Shown piece by piece: positions 9,878 to 20,454 of a stretch of 48,349 nt of DNA. Below the pieces are notes generated by a model. That model saw only the letters and a program-made list of their open reading frames with translations, was not told the origin of the DNA and searched no databases. This DNA comes from Chara braunii (taxonomy: Eukaryota > Streptophyta > Charophyceae > Charales > Characeae): the NCBI GenBank assembly GCA_003427395.1, contig BFEA01000302.1:1595897-1644245 (forward strand). The letters are read 5' to 3'. Position numbers and translations under genes: made by a program. Positions within the stretch are counted from its first letter, which is position 1; each line of letters opens with the position of its first letter.

Positions 9878-10889
9878 CAACGACTGATGACGAAGGAGCA
9901 ATGGAGCATCTTGAAGGAATTCAGGGGTTGAGGGTCCCGAGGGACCATCCCCTTTGGTTTTATGCCGGTCCCGACCACGGACCCGAGTGGAGGGACCAAG
10001 GAGGCCCCAACGATTCCTCCCCCTTACATTTTAGATCCCCGATTTTCCCCTTCTTTATTATTTATTAATATTAAAGTTTCATTTTAAGGGGGTACACCCA
10101 ACCAAAATGACGAGGATATGCATTCTGGATTATCTGGGCCCTGTCAATTCGATGATGGTATCTTGGGGTCGTGGCCCCAACACTTTCTTTCGGGGCATCT
10201 ATTAAAATTGGAACCATACAAAGAGGACTGGTATAACCTCGCTTCCTGATATTGCCCTTAGCGGGGTTTGGCAAGATTCCTTAGTTAGCTTGGTTATATA
10301 AGGCAGACCGAGGATAACAAGTTTTTTTTGTCATCATTATTATATGGTTATTTAGTCGAAGGACGCTGAGTCAGACTACAAGCTACACTAGTTGAAGCCG
10401 AGGGAGAAAAAGTGGAAGAAAATAAAGAAAGACAAGGAGCTTGAAGATGGCGGAAAGGAAAATAGCGCGAGGTAGAGAGAGTGAAACCCTCTCATTTTTC
10501 ATTAGATTTTTATGGGGTAAAAGTCGATTATAAGCTTTTGGGAAGGGCAAGTGCATTGGTATTGTTAGTTTTGGCGTTAATTTTGCAAAGTGAGAGTTAG
10601 ATAGAAAAAGGGTTGCGCGAAGATGTTGAGGAGGGAAGAGGAAGGAGGAAACACATACCTTGTCCGTTCTTAAATGTAATTGGGCAAGAGAGGAGGTGAC
10701 TTGGAGGTTTGTGGCCAACTCGAGTGTGATGGTGGTGTCGGATTTTGCGTTGGGGTCATGATTTAGGGGTTGCATGAGTCAGGAGCCGCGAGCGGGGAGA
10801 AAATATATCTAGTATTGCAATGCATCTTTCCATGTTCTAGCGGAAGATACATTCCGATTTAGCTGAAAATAGTAGACGCAGCAATACAC

Positions 10890-12000
10890 GACCTTCCTTA
10901 TTATAATTGTGGTGAATTTCCCCTTCGTCATCGTCGAGGTTGTCATTCTCTTCTTCGGAATCGTGACTGTGGTGTAGGCGGTGGTCGCCTGTGTATGCGG
11001 CAAGCATTGTCGTGTTGCACTTCCTCGGGATTGTCACCAAACTGCTTGTGTTCACTTATATGAGCGCCCTGCTCGTAATACTCGTCCTCGTGATTGTTAT
11101 CGCAGTCATGCTCATGATCCCAATCAAGAGCTGCTCATTGTCCTCGGCTTAGTGTTTGTTGCGATCATCCAGACCATCATCGATGTGCTACTTTGTGTGG
11201 TGCTCGCATTGCGATGATCGTGATGACATTGCTCATCGTTGGGATCTGGATGACCATACTGTTTGCGTTTGTGCTCATTATGCGGAGGTCGTTGTAGCCT
11301 CTGTCATTGTGTTACCAGTTGTGTCGGGGATCGTCCTTACCGTGATACTCCTAGAAGTCGCCGTGCCCGTCTTCATCAGTGTGGTCGGACGCTGAGCGTG
11401 GTATTCATTCCGACACTGGTGGTCATAACAACGAGGTTCTTTGTCATCGTGATGGCAATGCTGCTCTTCATGATTCTCATCGCGTCCATCATGACGATCA
11501 TGTTTGGGAGGTTTATGTCTTCCTAGTACTGATCGCTATTGTCGAGATCCTGGTGGTGCGTGCCTCTTTCGTGGTAATCTTGGTCGGGTTTCCTCGGGCG
11601 GATGTACCTGACAGTACCCGAGAGGCAGATTCATTTTCATTTTGCAGCTTGGTGGGGAACGCACCAACAAGCAGCTCAAGTAGTGATGTATCCTCCCATA
11701 TCCAAACGTGAAATTCATTCATATTTCGCACATCTAGTATGTGGGCTGCATGAGATGTATTCGCCCATGTTTGAGAAGAAAATTCATTTTCAATTTGAAC
11801 ATTTAAAGAGTAACAGAATGCTACTCGTAATGAAGGTTGCGAGCTGATATTTGTGATCTTACTATTTATCGTTATGTTTAGTGAGGCGTTCGTCGTCGCC
11901 ATTGTGATCATTTTGACAATCTTCATGCTCGTCGTGGTCCTCGGTTGTAACGATGGTTTCCATCCCACTCGTCGTTGTTGTTTGTGTTCTCTGTTTCTTC
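10890..12000. repeat. GTGAT/CATCG-rich low-complexity region
   Basis: Dense short quasi-repeats of tgatcgt, catcgtgat and ggtcgt keep several frames open on both strands. Minus-strand frames are His/Asp/Glu-rich. Block 2 has no counterpart at this place, so it is probably an expansion or insertion within block 1. No domain is recognised. Confidence 0.5.
11602..11847 (+). CDS. Short ORF with three degenerate ~25-residue repeats
   Basis: An 81-codon open frame in which a motif recurs three times: MYLTVPERQIHFHF, MYPPISKREIHSYF and MYSPMFEKKIHFQF, at spacings of 28 and 23 residues. The shared pattern is MYxxxxxRxIHxxF (K in the third copy). The DNA units start with gatgta at about 11600, 11684 and 11753. 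I do not recognise the protein. It may be a decayed coding repeat or an accidentally open minisatellite. No splice or promoter evidence is visible. Confidence 0.2.
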   Translation: MYLTVPERQIHFHFAAWWGTHQQAAQVVMYPPISKREIHSYFAHLVCGLHEMYSPMFEKKIHFQFEHLKSNRMLLVMKVAS

Positions 12001-12099
12001 AGGACAAGGTGGTCCTGTTGATACAATTGAACCTGACCGTGCGAATGGCCAAGTGTGTTTGAACATTGAGGTGTGATGTGAGACGCGCACACACGAGCG

Positions 12100-12125
12100 A
12101 GTGAGAGAGAGAGAGAGAGGGAGAG
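12100..12125. repeat. (GA)n microsatellite
   Basis: gagagaga run inside block 1. A (CT)n run occupies a comparable position in the inverted block 2 (about 32608-32620). Confidence 0.8.
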
Positions 12126-12299
12126 GTCGTGAGACGAAGGAGAGGCAAAGATATACATACCTGGTCACTACGTTGGTCTGCATGGTGGATATCTGCATGG
12201 ACTTCGACTGTTGATGTTGACGTTAACATGTGGCTTCGTTGGTCGTAGTGTTGTGAGAGTATCTGTGTAATCGTAGTATGGGCGCTGAACACCATTGAG

Positions 12300-13500
12300 A
12301 AGGGGAACTTAGCTCGGATTTGCAGTGGTGGTGAGTATATGCTTTCAGTAACAACCGAGTTTCGTTGCTTTCATTCTCCATTAGCGTCATATCAGTGCAC
12401 TTCTACTTTTTGGCCATCTTCAACTGTGCATTTCTGCGTTCCAAGCAGCGCTTTCCTATCTAGTTTTCGTTGCGACTTTACAAACTGAAAATTTGCATTC
12501 GACCGTGAGCCAAGGGCCCGGGATCGGTGGGTCGTTCGTTCATACCATTGTTCGGGGATAGTGATGATTTTGCAACTTCAGGGCATAGGCACGGAGAGGA
12601 GCAGTCGCCGCTTGCGAGGTCTTTGTTGTGCGGCAGTGCTGTAACAGTGTTTATGATGTGTATTACATTGTGTCGTGCTGCAATGCATGTTATGTTTTGC
12701 TACGTAGTGCTGTGTTTTGTCTGCAATCCGAATAGATCATAGAGGGACTGCTCTATTTGAACATAACCGTTTTAGGATGCTTAGTTGCAGTTTGGTACAA
12801 ACCGAGGCACTGTGGCGTTGGAGATGTGATCAAGAGTTGCATGGGGGTTAGTGTTGCGTTTCACCTGCAATTCGAATAGAGCACAGGGGTTGTGCTTAAT
12901 TCGAACGTAGTATTTTTAGGTTACGTAGCCTCAATTTTGTTAGAGGTGAGGCACTGCGACTTGGAGACTTGTCAGGCGGTCGTTATTCTGCAGTTTGGTT
13001 GTGGTTTGACCATTTTCCTCATGTGGTTCAAGGTTTCAAGTCCCTCTCATGCAAGTCTGAGTTGAACCCCTTTGTATCTTGAGTGACTTAATGATTCTCC
13101 CTCTTCCCTTCTCACTCTCGGTCTGGTACGTTTTGGTTACGAGAGGAAAGCAACAGGAGGGATTGCAACCCGTAATCCGTGCTAAGACCTCTATGGCGGT
13201 TCGTTCCACCGATTGAGGGAGCTCTGCCGGAACCTAAGCGAGGTTTTGGAGGTAGGGAATTATCAGGTAACAAATTTTATCTTTGAATGTGTCTACGAAA
13301 CACCCACTTTCACTCCTCTCTAATCTACATGCTGTGTATGCATGCACCCCTACAATTTTGTTTCTTTTCGTAATTCAATCAGATTAAATGAATAGAATAT
13401 GCATAAATCTTAATTTTACTTTCTTTTATCTAAATCAGACAAAGGGACGGATTGGGGGAAGGTGGGAGGAAGGTGTTTTTGCATGCGCTTGAGCGGGACA
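12300..13500. other. Block 1 unique segment, no gene
   Basis: Noncoding. 12.6-12.95 kb has repeated cctgcaatncgaatagancana-type phrases (tctgcaatccgaatagatca and cctgcaattcgaatagagca, about 170 bp apart). Around 13050-13260 the sequence matches the reverse complement of 30.85-31.05 kb, including gggattgcaacccgta and gggagctctgccggaac. Confidence 0.5.
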
Positions 13501-13504
13501 ACTA

Positions 13505-14250
13505 AAGGTTGAGCATTTGTTTTTAAGTAAAATGACTCAGTGATACATTTTTTTGCTTGTTTTGTTAAATACAAGACAATGTTTCTGAGCAGATGTTCTG
13601 GTTGTTATGTTTGTCTTTCTGATTTGGTGGGACAAAGCATTATTTCTAAGCAGAATGGCTTGGTCAACTTGTTTTCTTTTAGGGTTCCTGACTGAAATTG
13701 GACATTGTTATTAAGCAAAATAGTCAAACGTTATACTTTGTGTACCTTTAAGGTAGATTAAGGATTGTTTTTAAGTAGAATGACTTAGTCTCTTATTTTA
13801 TTATGAGAGATATTTTTTGTGGAAAGTCTGACGTTGGTTCTAAGCATAATCGTTTAACCTGAAGCCAAACACTATGTGCAAATCGAATAGACACTAGAAC
13901 TATATTTTTCTATTTATACTTACATGTGAAACTCAATATTGTTTCTAAGCAGAATGGTATAGCTTAAGTCATATCACTAAGAAGAGAAATGAAACTAAGA
14001 GTATAATTGAAAGTAAATTGAATGGATTGCACATTTTTATTAAACAAAATGATTCAACTCATATCCATATTAAAAACAAGTCAGAAAAAAATTTAATTTT
14101 TATCATTTAAACAGTTCCGGACGACTAGATATCGTTTCGAAGAAGAATGGTGTAATCACATGCCAAAAAAATAGAAAAATAGTTGTGCAACTTATTTGTG
14201 TGTAACTTAAGATATGATAAATATTGCTTCTAAGCAGAATGGTCTGCCAT
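13505..14250 (-). repeat. Hairpin-type short repeat array, block 1 copy
   Basis: About ten copies of ttgtttctaagcagaatgg-like units, near 13512, 13576, 13633, 13700, 13760, 13829, 13936, 14030, 14129 and 14221. Read on the minus strand this is ccattctgcttagaaacaa, the same family as ccattcatcttagaaacaa at 29.7-30.6 kb. Several copies keep flanking complementary arms, for example GCATT...AATGGC with GAC/GTC outside near 13630-13665. Confidence 0.65.
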
Positions 14251-14399
14251 ATGTAAATGGGTTAAAAAGTTAAATAATCTGAGGGACCAATGAACTACTA
14301 TGTGAAATCAACTCTGAATTTTTGTGAGAAAACTTACCTTTGTTGTGTGTGTATGTTTGCTTGTGGGTGTAGTTTGAGTTGTCCTCTAATAGGTAGGTG

Positions 14400-15065
14400 C
14401 TTTAGATGCTCACCACGTCCTTGAGCCACATGAGTTAGTTAAATTTCCTCTTTTAAGAATCAAGTTGTTCTTACTTCATATTTAAGTTTGTAGAAGTTTT
14501 AGAAATTCATTTTAATAAACGAAGTGTTGCAATAATTTCTACAAATCCAAGGAGTTAGTCAAATTGTATTGTTGTAAATTTAACTTTTGTCTTAATCTTA
14601 GATATGGCTTATTATAAATTTTAGTAGCCTACTTTTTCTAGGGGAAGTGTTGCCGAAATGTTTACTGATTCAGAGAGTTAGATCAAATGTGACATTGTAA
14701 AAGTCTAAGTTATTTTTTAAGTTCATATTTAACTTTGTATAAATTTAAAAAAATCACTTTCATTAGATGACGTGTTGCCGAAATTTTTAAAAATCCACGA
14801 AATTATCAAAACTTTATCCTTGCACACTCAAATTTTTGTCTTAAGTTTTAATCCGACTTAGTATAAATCTTGGGAGTTGCTTCCCTAAAGAAAGTGTTGT
14901 CAATTGTTTTAACGAGTCAATGAATTAAAAACTAAATGTAACTTTGTGAAGTCAAAGTTCATTTTGGATCTTATATTTAGCGTTATATAAATTATGGAAA
15001 GAGACTTTCTTTAGAGGAAATGTTGCCGAATTGTTTCTAGTTTCAAAGAGTTAGTTTATTTTTTG
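14400..15065 (+). repeat. Degenerate ~120-bp tandem repeats, block 1
   Basis: Recurring gaagtgttgccgaaatnt and agtcaaa...tttgtataaattt phrases (about 14520, 14645, 14770, 14890, 15020). The reverse complement of 29040-29350 carries the same unit (gggaagcgctgcc, aaatccaa.gagtt). Confidence 0.65.
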
Positions 15066-15184
15066 AGTTAGGAAAACTTTCGCAATCCACCCTGTACGAG
15101 GAAGATGCTGTTGGTGTTTTTCTGATATTGATCAGAGATATAGTTAGTAAGGAATTGAGGCAAGATGTGATATAGGGTTTTATC

Positions 15185-15555
15185 CTAGGTTACCAATGGT
15201 CCGAGGGCCGGTCGTCTCCCCTGGACGTCTCCCCCATACGTCCGGTACCCCCGTCGTCCGGGATTTTTTTTTTTTTTTTCATAAAAAAAAATATATATAT
15301 ATTTTTTCGGTTTTTGATTTTTAAATCATGATTGACTGCGAATTTGAACATGACTCCAAGGCAAACGTTGCTTGTATTGTTATTTTACATAACATATATT
15401 GTTTTCACATTTTTCTGAGAAAATTGTTTTTTTTTTTTTTTTTTTTTTTTTGCGCTAGGTCGGACAACCCCTGTCCGATCGGACGCCCGACCAGACGTCC
15501 GGTTGGACATCCCGGACGGTCAGGGGGGTCCCGGACGTCCGATCCAACAACCTAG
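15185..15555. mobile_element. hAT-like MITE, copy 2
   Basis: A 371-bp element flanked by perfect 8-bp direct repeats GTTTTATC (15177-15184 and 15556-15563), with terminal inverted repeats CTAGGTT / AACCTAG. Subterminal arms are dense in GTCCGG/CGGAC motifs. The AT-rich core (about 15255-15450) is homologous to that of the MITE at 7465-7827 (tttttgatttttaa, ctccaaggcaaa, gttgcttgtatt, ttattttacat). It is inserted near the distal end of the 5.8-kb repeat, so it is younger than that element. Confidence 0.75.
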
Positions 15556-15563
15556 GTTTTATC

Positions 15564-15920
15564 TAAGTTGTTTATAATTTCCGGCCGGATTAAATAACCG
15601 GAATATCCGACCACTTTATCTGACATATGGTTTATCCGAAATTCGGGATATACTGGAAAATGCCTTGAAAAAATGATTTTTTTTTTTTTTTTTTTGCTCT
15701 GATATAGGACTGCCAAAGGTGGGAGTCTTTTGCAGAAAACATATTCAATATCCATTATAGTATCCCCCCTTCGAGTGGATAACGACTTTGGAGCGTCTCC
15801 AACACATGTCGAAGATGCTCGAAATGGTTATCTCCAAGGTTCGACTATACACGAAAATGTTATCCAAGGAGACCAGCACAAACCGGTCTAACATCGAACA
15901 ACTTTGTTTTTCTGTTTCAT
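15564..15920. other. Spacer, no gene
   Basis: Contains short CCGG-centred inverted pieces (ttccggccgga, aaccggaatatccgacc) and an 18-21 nt T run near 15678. No coding sequence. Confidence 0.5.
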
Positions 15921-15922
15921 TG

Positions 15923-15923
<1 letters not shown>

Positions 15924-15956
<33 letters not shown>

Positions 15957-15963
15957 AGATTGG

Positions 15964-15994
<31 letters not shown>

Positions 15995-15998
15995 ATTT
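15924..15998. repeat. (GATT)n microsatellite
   Basis: About 18 units of GATT with a few substitutions. It is the complement of the (AATC)n arrays at 16549-16743 and 17310-17390. Confidence 0.9.
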
Positions 15999-16097
15999 AG
16001 GGAAAAAAAATAAAAAGTGGGCTAGGGGGTTGGGCAACGGGTGAGAGGGGGTTGAGGCGAGACAATCTGCCTCTCACTCCCCTAACTCAGCGCACTC

Positions 16098-16462
16098 CCC
16101 CCCCCCCACTCCCCCCCTTTTGTCCTCCTCCGCCTCCCTGTCCTCTTCCTCCCTCCTACTCTCCTCCTCCTTCGCCTCTTCTTCCTCCTACTCCCTCTCG
16201 TCCTCCTCCTCCTCCTCCTCCTCCTCCTCTTCCTCCTCTTCCGCCTCTTCCTCACCCGCCCCCTCCTCTTCATCCCCCCCCTCTTCCACCTCCTCGTTTT
16301 CCACCTCCTCGTCCTCCTCTTCCTCTTTGTCATCCTCCACCGCCTCTTCGTCCTCCTCCTCCATCTCCTCCTCCTCTTCCTCTTCCTCCTCATTTTCCTC
16401 CTTGTCCTCTTCTTCTTCCTCCTCCTCCTCTTGTCCCTCCTCCTCCTCCTCCTCCTCCTTGT
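16098..16462. repeat. Pyrimidine-rich (CCT)n tract
   Basis: Nearly pure CCT/CTT trinucleotides on the plus strand. Long open frames here (Pro, Ser or Glu rich) are artefacts of composition. Confidence 0.9.
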
Positions 16463-16548
16463 GAATCACATTTTCAAACTAAAATGCAGTTCCCTCATCC
16501 CTCGAATATAACACATCCCCTCCTAACCCTAAAGCTAGGTTGTATACG

Positions 16549-16640
16549 TTCAATCAATCAATCAATGAATCAATCAATGAATCAATCAATGAATCAATCA
16601 ATGAATCAATCAATCAATCAATGTATCAATCAATGTATCG

Positions 16641-16704
<64 letters not shown>

Positions 16705-16743
16705 ATCAATCAATCAATCAATTAATCAATCAATCAATCAATC
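16549..16743. repeat. (AATC)n array
   Basis: About 48 tetranucleotide units with sporadic AATG and CGATC variants. Translates as Ile-Asn-Gln-Ser repeats without biological meaning. Confidence 0.9.
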
Positions 16744-16761
16744 AACCAGCTATTCACTCAT

Positions 16762-16801
16762 TCAAGATCCGTCAAGTTCCGTCGAAATCGACGAATCTTG
16801 A
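16762..16801. other. Hairpin between tetranucleotide arrays
   Basis: TCAAGAT (16762-16768) pairs with ATCTTGA (16795-16801), and inside it CGTCGA pairs with TCGACG around an AA turn. The (AATC)n before it can also pair with GATTGATTGA after it, so the whole is a large foldback. The counterpart in the second unit (17404-17450) is partly decayed. Confidence 0.55.
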
Positions 16802-16914
16802 TTGATTGAAAAATAAAGAAATCTCGTTAGTCATTTCAGGCCCATGACTAATTCGACGACGAGGCATTTACTAGCTTCAGACTGTCATAGTCACTCCCAC
16901 TGTTATAAAGATGA

Positions 16915-17200
16915 AGAGGACGAGGCTGAGGTGGAGGAGGAGGAGGAAGGGAGAGGCGATGGAGGAGGACGAAGAGAAGGAGGAGGTGGCGATGGAGGAG
17001 GAAGAAGAGGAGGAGGAGGTGGAAGAGGAGGAGGGGGAGGCGGTGGACAAGGAGGAGGAAAAGGAGCAAGCGATGGAGGGAGAAGAGGAGCACGACGAGG
17101 AGGAGGAGGAAGAGGAGGAGAAGAAGAAAAAGGCGATGGAGGAGGAGGAAGAGGAGGAAGAGGAGGAAGAGGAGAAGGAGGACCACGAGAGGAGGACAAC
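16915..17200. repeat. Purine-rich (GGA)n tract
   Basis: Almost uninterrupted purines on the plus strand, composed of GGA/GAA/GAG units. Confidence 0.9.
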
Positions 17201-17736
17201 TATGCTGGGGTAGCGGTTGACTCCCCTCACCTCCGCCTTTTTTGTGTTTTTTTTTTTCAATCAATCGGCTGGATCCCGTCCCCTCCGTTTTTTTTTGTTT
17301 TTTTTTTTCAATCAATCAATCAATCAATCAATCACTCGATCAATCACTCGATCAATCAATCAATCGATCAATCAACCAATCAATCAACCAGCTATTTGTT
17401 CATTCAAGATTTGTCCATAAAGTTCCGTCGAAAACGATGGATCTCGATTGATTGATTGATTGAAAAAAAAAACGAATCTCGTTAGTCATTTCAGGTCAGT
17501 GACTAATTAGATGACGAGGCATTTGCTATCTTCAGACTGTCATAGTTACCGTCGTTGTTATAAAGATGACGAGGACGAGGCTGAGGTAGAGGAGGAGGAG
17601 GAGGAAGGAAAAGGCGATGGAGGAGTATGAAGAGACGGCGGAGGAGGTGATGGAGGAAGAGGAGGAGGAGGAGGTGGAAGAGGAGGAAGAGGAAGAGGAG
17701 GGGGAGGCAGAGGACAAGGAGGAGGCAAGGAGCAGG

Positions 17737-18002
17737 NNNNNNNNNNNNNNNNNNNNNNNNNNNNNNNNNNNNNNNNNNNNNNNNNNNNNNNNNNNNNNNN
17801 NNNNNNNNNNNNNNNNNNNNNNNNNNNNNNNNNNNNNNNNNNNNNNNNNNNNNNNNNNNNNNNNNNNNNNNNNNNNNNNNNNNNNNNNNNNNNNNNNNNN
17901 NNNNNNNNNNNNNNNNNNNNNNNNNNNNNNNNNNNNNNNNNNNNNNNNNNNNNNNNNNNNNNNNNNNNNNNNNNNNNNNNNNNNNNNNNNNNNNNNNNNN
18001 NN
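17737..18002. other. Assembly gap (266 N)
   Basis: A run of N inside the purine-rich repeat. The true length is unknown. Confidence 0.95.
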
Positions 18003-18480
18003 GAGGAGGAGGAGGAGGAGGAGGAGGAGGAGGAGGAGGAGGATGAAAACGAGGACGATGAGGAGGCTTACCTTAGTGACCGTTAGAGGAGCAACTGTCG
18101 GTGATGGCTCGAACGGAGGTGGCTATGCCTACAGCAGCGGGGCAGCGAGTAGGAAGAGGAGGAGGAAGAAGAGGAGGAGGAGGAAGAGGAGGAGGAGGAG
18201 GAGGAGGAGGAGAAAGATGAGGAGGAGGAAGACGAGATGGAGGAGGAGGAGTGAGGTGGAGGACGAGGAGGAGGAGGAGGTGAAAAACGAGGAGGAGGAG
18301 GAAGGAAGGAGAAGGAAGAAGAGTAGGAAGAGGAGGCTCACCTTAGCAACAGGTGGAGGAGCAGCTCCCGACGATGGCTCGAGCGGGGCAGCGGGGCCGC
18401 ATGGCAGCGAGCAACGAGGCAGCGAGCAGCGGGGAGGTGGGACAGCGGGGCAGCGGGGCAGGGAGCAGCGGGGAGGAAGG
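18003..18480. repeat. Purine-rich minisatellite with ~269-bp unit
   Basis: gaggcttaccttag...gatggctcgaacgg (about 18062-18118) recurs as gaggctcaccttag...gatggctcgagcgg (about 18331-18388), separated by (GGA)n. The end is a short gcagcgggg repeat. It can read as Arg- or Ala/Gly-rich, but I see no real gene. Confidence 0.6.
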
Positions 18481-18522
18481 GTTGAGGGGAGGTGAGACTA
18501 TGCAATTTCGAATTCAAAATTC

Positions 18523-18570
18523 GCCCGATCTGGGCCGTCGATCTTGGTAGACCGATGACCCAGATCGGGC
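18523..18570. other. Long perfect-stem hairpin
   Basis: GCCCGATCTGGG (18523-18534) and CCCAGATCGGGC (18559-18570) form a perfect 12-bp stem. The 24-nt loop contains a further TCGATCT / AGACCGA pairing. It may be an element terminus or a foldback fragment. Confidence 0.6.
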
Positions 18571-18611
18571 CTTTGTTTTTTCGAAATCTGCGGGTCTTGC
18601 CCACGATCTGC

Positions 18612-18650
18612 TGTCGGAGCAGAAACCCTTACAAGGGTATCTGCTCAGGT
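18612..18650 (+). repeat. Dispersed TGTCGG-hairpin motif, copy 2
   Basis: TGTCGG followed by AGCAGA-a-ACCCTT-AC-AAGGGT-a-TCTGCT, a 12-bp stem with one mismatch. It is related to the motifs at 9343 and 34582, but the homology stops after about 60 bp here. Confidence 0.65.
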
Positions 18651-18876
18651 TTTTCAATGTCGGACGCTGTCCGACGTTTTTCGTTAAATTGAGGGACTTG
18701 ATGAGATTGGCGTCTGCCAGAAGTTTATTCAGACTAACTTATGACCGAGATTAAAATGTCTTGTCTAAATTTAGACGTCTACAGCCTGCAGAGCGGTGGT
18801 GGGGATCGTTGATATTACCGTCCACATTTCGTGATGCCGCAGAAGCATGCGGCTGATTGAAGTACTAAGCCTAATT

Positions 18877-18912
18877 TATTTATTTTATTTATTATTATTA
18901 TTTTTTTTTACC
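18877..18912 (-). other. LINE 3' A-rich tail
   Basis: Plus-strand (TTTA)n/(TTA)n/T10 reads on the minus strand as A10 followed by TAA/TAAA units, as expected at the 3' end of a LINE copied by target-primed reverse transcription. Confidence 0.6.
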
Positions 18913-19390
18913 AAACGATGACTCCAGTTTATTTGTGGGAAGCTGCACAAACTGGGAACCGGGCCCAACATCCTATAAATAACCAATTGACATAACAGTT
19001 AAATAACTGCACAACTCTCAGACCTTTTCACCCATCTCGGGGCGCCAGATAACACATGAACAAATCTAGCCTCAACTATAACTTTCTAGGCCGAATACAT
19101 AGTGCTCGTAAAGATCCGAGATTTTCAAATCTCCACTGAAAGATGAGATAACATTCATTCAATGTAATGTTTGTATCAACTATAAGCATGAAGCAGAGGT
19201 AACACTCCTCATGATGTATCATACTGCTGTCTGAGCTCAGAGCCCTTCGCAGAGGTTTTGGGCCAAGCAGCCATGGCGTGAGTGAGATACCTCCGTCCCT
19301 CCTTCTATACACTAGTCTCCTTTCTATACCCCATGTTCCAAAAAAACATTTGTATCTATTTCTACTTCTTCTCCTCCTATTCCAATCCGC

Positions 19391-19888
19391 CTATATCATC
19401 CTCCTGATATGTTCCAGTATCCATTGGAGGGTCGAAAGATCTGAGTAAAATTTCCTCTTGAAGAGTCTGTCGTTCCTTAGTCTCCAAATTACATTCATAA
19501 TTGCAGCACGAGCCGCCAGGGCTACATACCCCCAACCTTTTCTGTATGATATCTTAGCTGGTAGAATACCATCCATGATAAATCTCGCGTCCCATTCAAT
19601 TTTGCATTTGGAGAAGTTAACCCAGTGTGATTCTCACCATCTCCAGATTCTACGGGATTCAATACATCCCCACCACAAATGAACTGCAGATTCCGGTTAT
19701 TTCTTACATCTTGCACACTTGGTTTGTACGTGCATATTCTTTTCTTTTAACCACTTTGTCGTGGGTAAAACCCTGTGTGATTGAAGCCATGTGAGGCTGG
19801 TCATTTTCACTGACGGAATTCTCTGATTAGCGTCCCACAACCGATTAAGATCTGAAGAGATGACTTCTTGTCTCTTTGAGCCTGTCAT
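19391..19888 (-). pseudogene. LINE ORF2 C-terminal region, zf-RVT-like
   Basis: Fragments in shifted frames: LTWLQSHRVLPTTKWLKEKN followed by a CARCKK Cys-x2-Cys motif, then ARAAIMNVIWRLRNDRLF. This resembles the conserved tail of plant LINE ORF2 (zf-RVT zinc-binding region, then a W-x-x-RN-x-x-F motif). The continuous frame is broken at about 19700 and 19576. The tail probably helps the RT bind its RNA; the assignment rests on motif memory. Confidence 0.6.
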
Positions 19889-20454
19889 TGTTTTTTCTGA
19901 ATTTCACTTATCCTTGACCAACAAAAGAGTGACCCAATTTTTAATTTGCAAGCTGTACCCCGTCTTGGGGACATAATCCAGGAGTTTTTAGTCCCCTTGC
20001 CACCCATGTGGGGACCAACCCCAATGGCAGGGGAGAGCCCTGAGTTTGCCTACCGAAGAGGTACCTAGGGAACAAATCAATCTTTGTTGTTTCCTGCTTA
20101 GCTCTCGTACTCTTACTACCACTTGTTTGTATCATCCCCTGACTCTCAATGGAACAGGTTGTTCCTCTTGTGAGATCACCAGCTGTCCGTCCTACTGTTT
20201 CTTGATGAGTCCTCTCAAAGTCCTTACTGTATTTCCGTGTGTCACGCTTGTTATTTTCCATATAGATTGGGTGTGCTCCTCCGTGCCATCCGTCACCCAA
20301 TGCCCTCGTAGGACGGAACGGGGTCTGAGAGAGCGTTTTTCCAATCTGAGGGGATGCTAACTATAATATGTTATAACCTTTCAGATACATGCTTGAAATG
20401 TTTCATCTTGGATCCCAACACTGTCCCCGTCCTCCAACAAGCGGTATCTACATT

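Larger units (their letters stand above)
9343..15184 (+). mobile_element. ~5.8-kb noncoding repeat, block 1 (plus orientation)
   Basis: Collinear with the reverse complement of 28880-34582. Shared landmarks in order: the TGTCGG hairpin motif at 9343; tRNA-like A and B boxes (9823-9877); ggggttgag...atcccc...ggtttt (about 9930-9960); a Py/AT-rich stretch near 10050; agtctgagt (13054); gggagctctgccggaac (about 13217); the hairpin array (13.5-14.25 kb); ~120-bp repeats (14.4-15.06 kb); and gtgatatagggg-like sequence (about 15167). No RT, gag or transposase is visible. It could be a non-autonomous retroelement (LARD-like) or a very long solo LTR starting with TG. The far end is uncertain because a MITE is inserted there. 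Confidence 0.6.
16549..17736 (+). repeat. Two-copy ~655-bp unit: (AATC)n + unique 150 bp + (GGA)n
   Basis: The unique spacer starting tcatttcagg at 16831 recurs at 17486, an offset of 655 bp, with gacgaggcattt, ttcagactgtcatag, tataaagatga and gaggacgaggctgagg in the same order. Each copy is preceded by (AATC)n and followed by a purine-rich (GGA)n tract. The second copy runs into the sequence gap. Confidence 0.8.

Noticed and set aside
16052-16801. 249-codon Pro-rich / Ile-Asn-Gln-Ser ORF
   Set aside because: Translation of (CCT)n and (AATC)n microsatellites.
17617-18495. 292-codon Glu/Arg-rich ORF
   Set aside because: Runs through 266 N bases and a (GGA)n tract; not a real protein.
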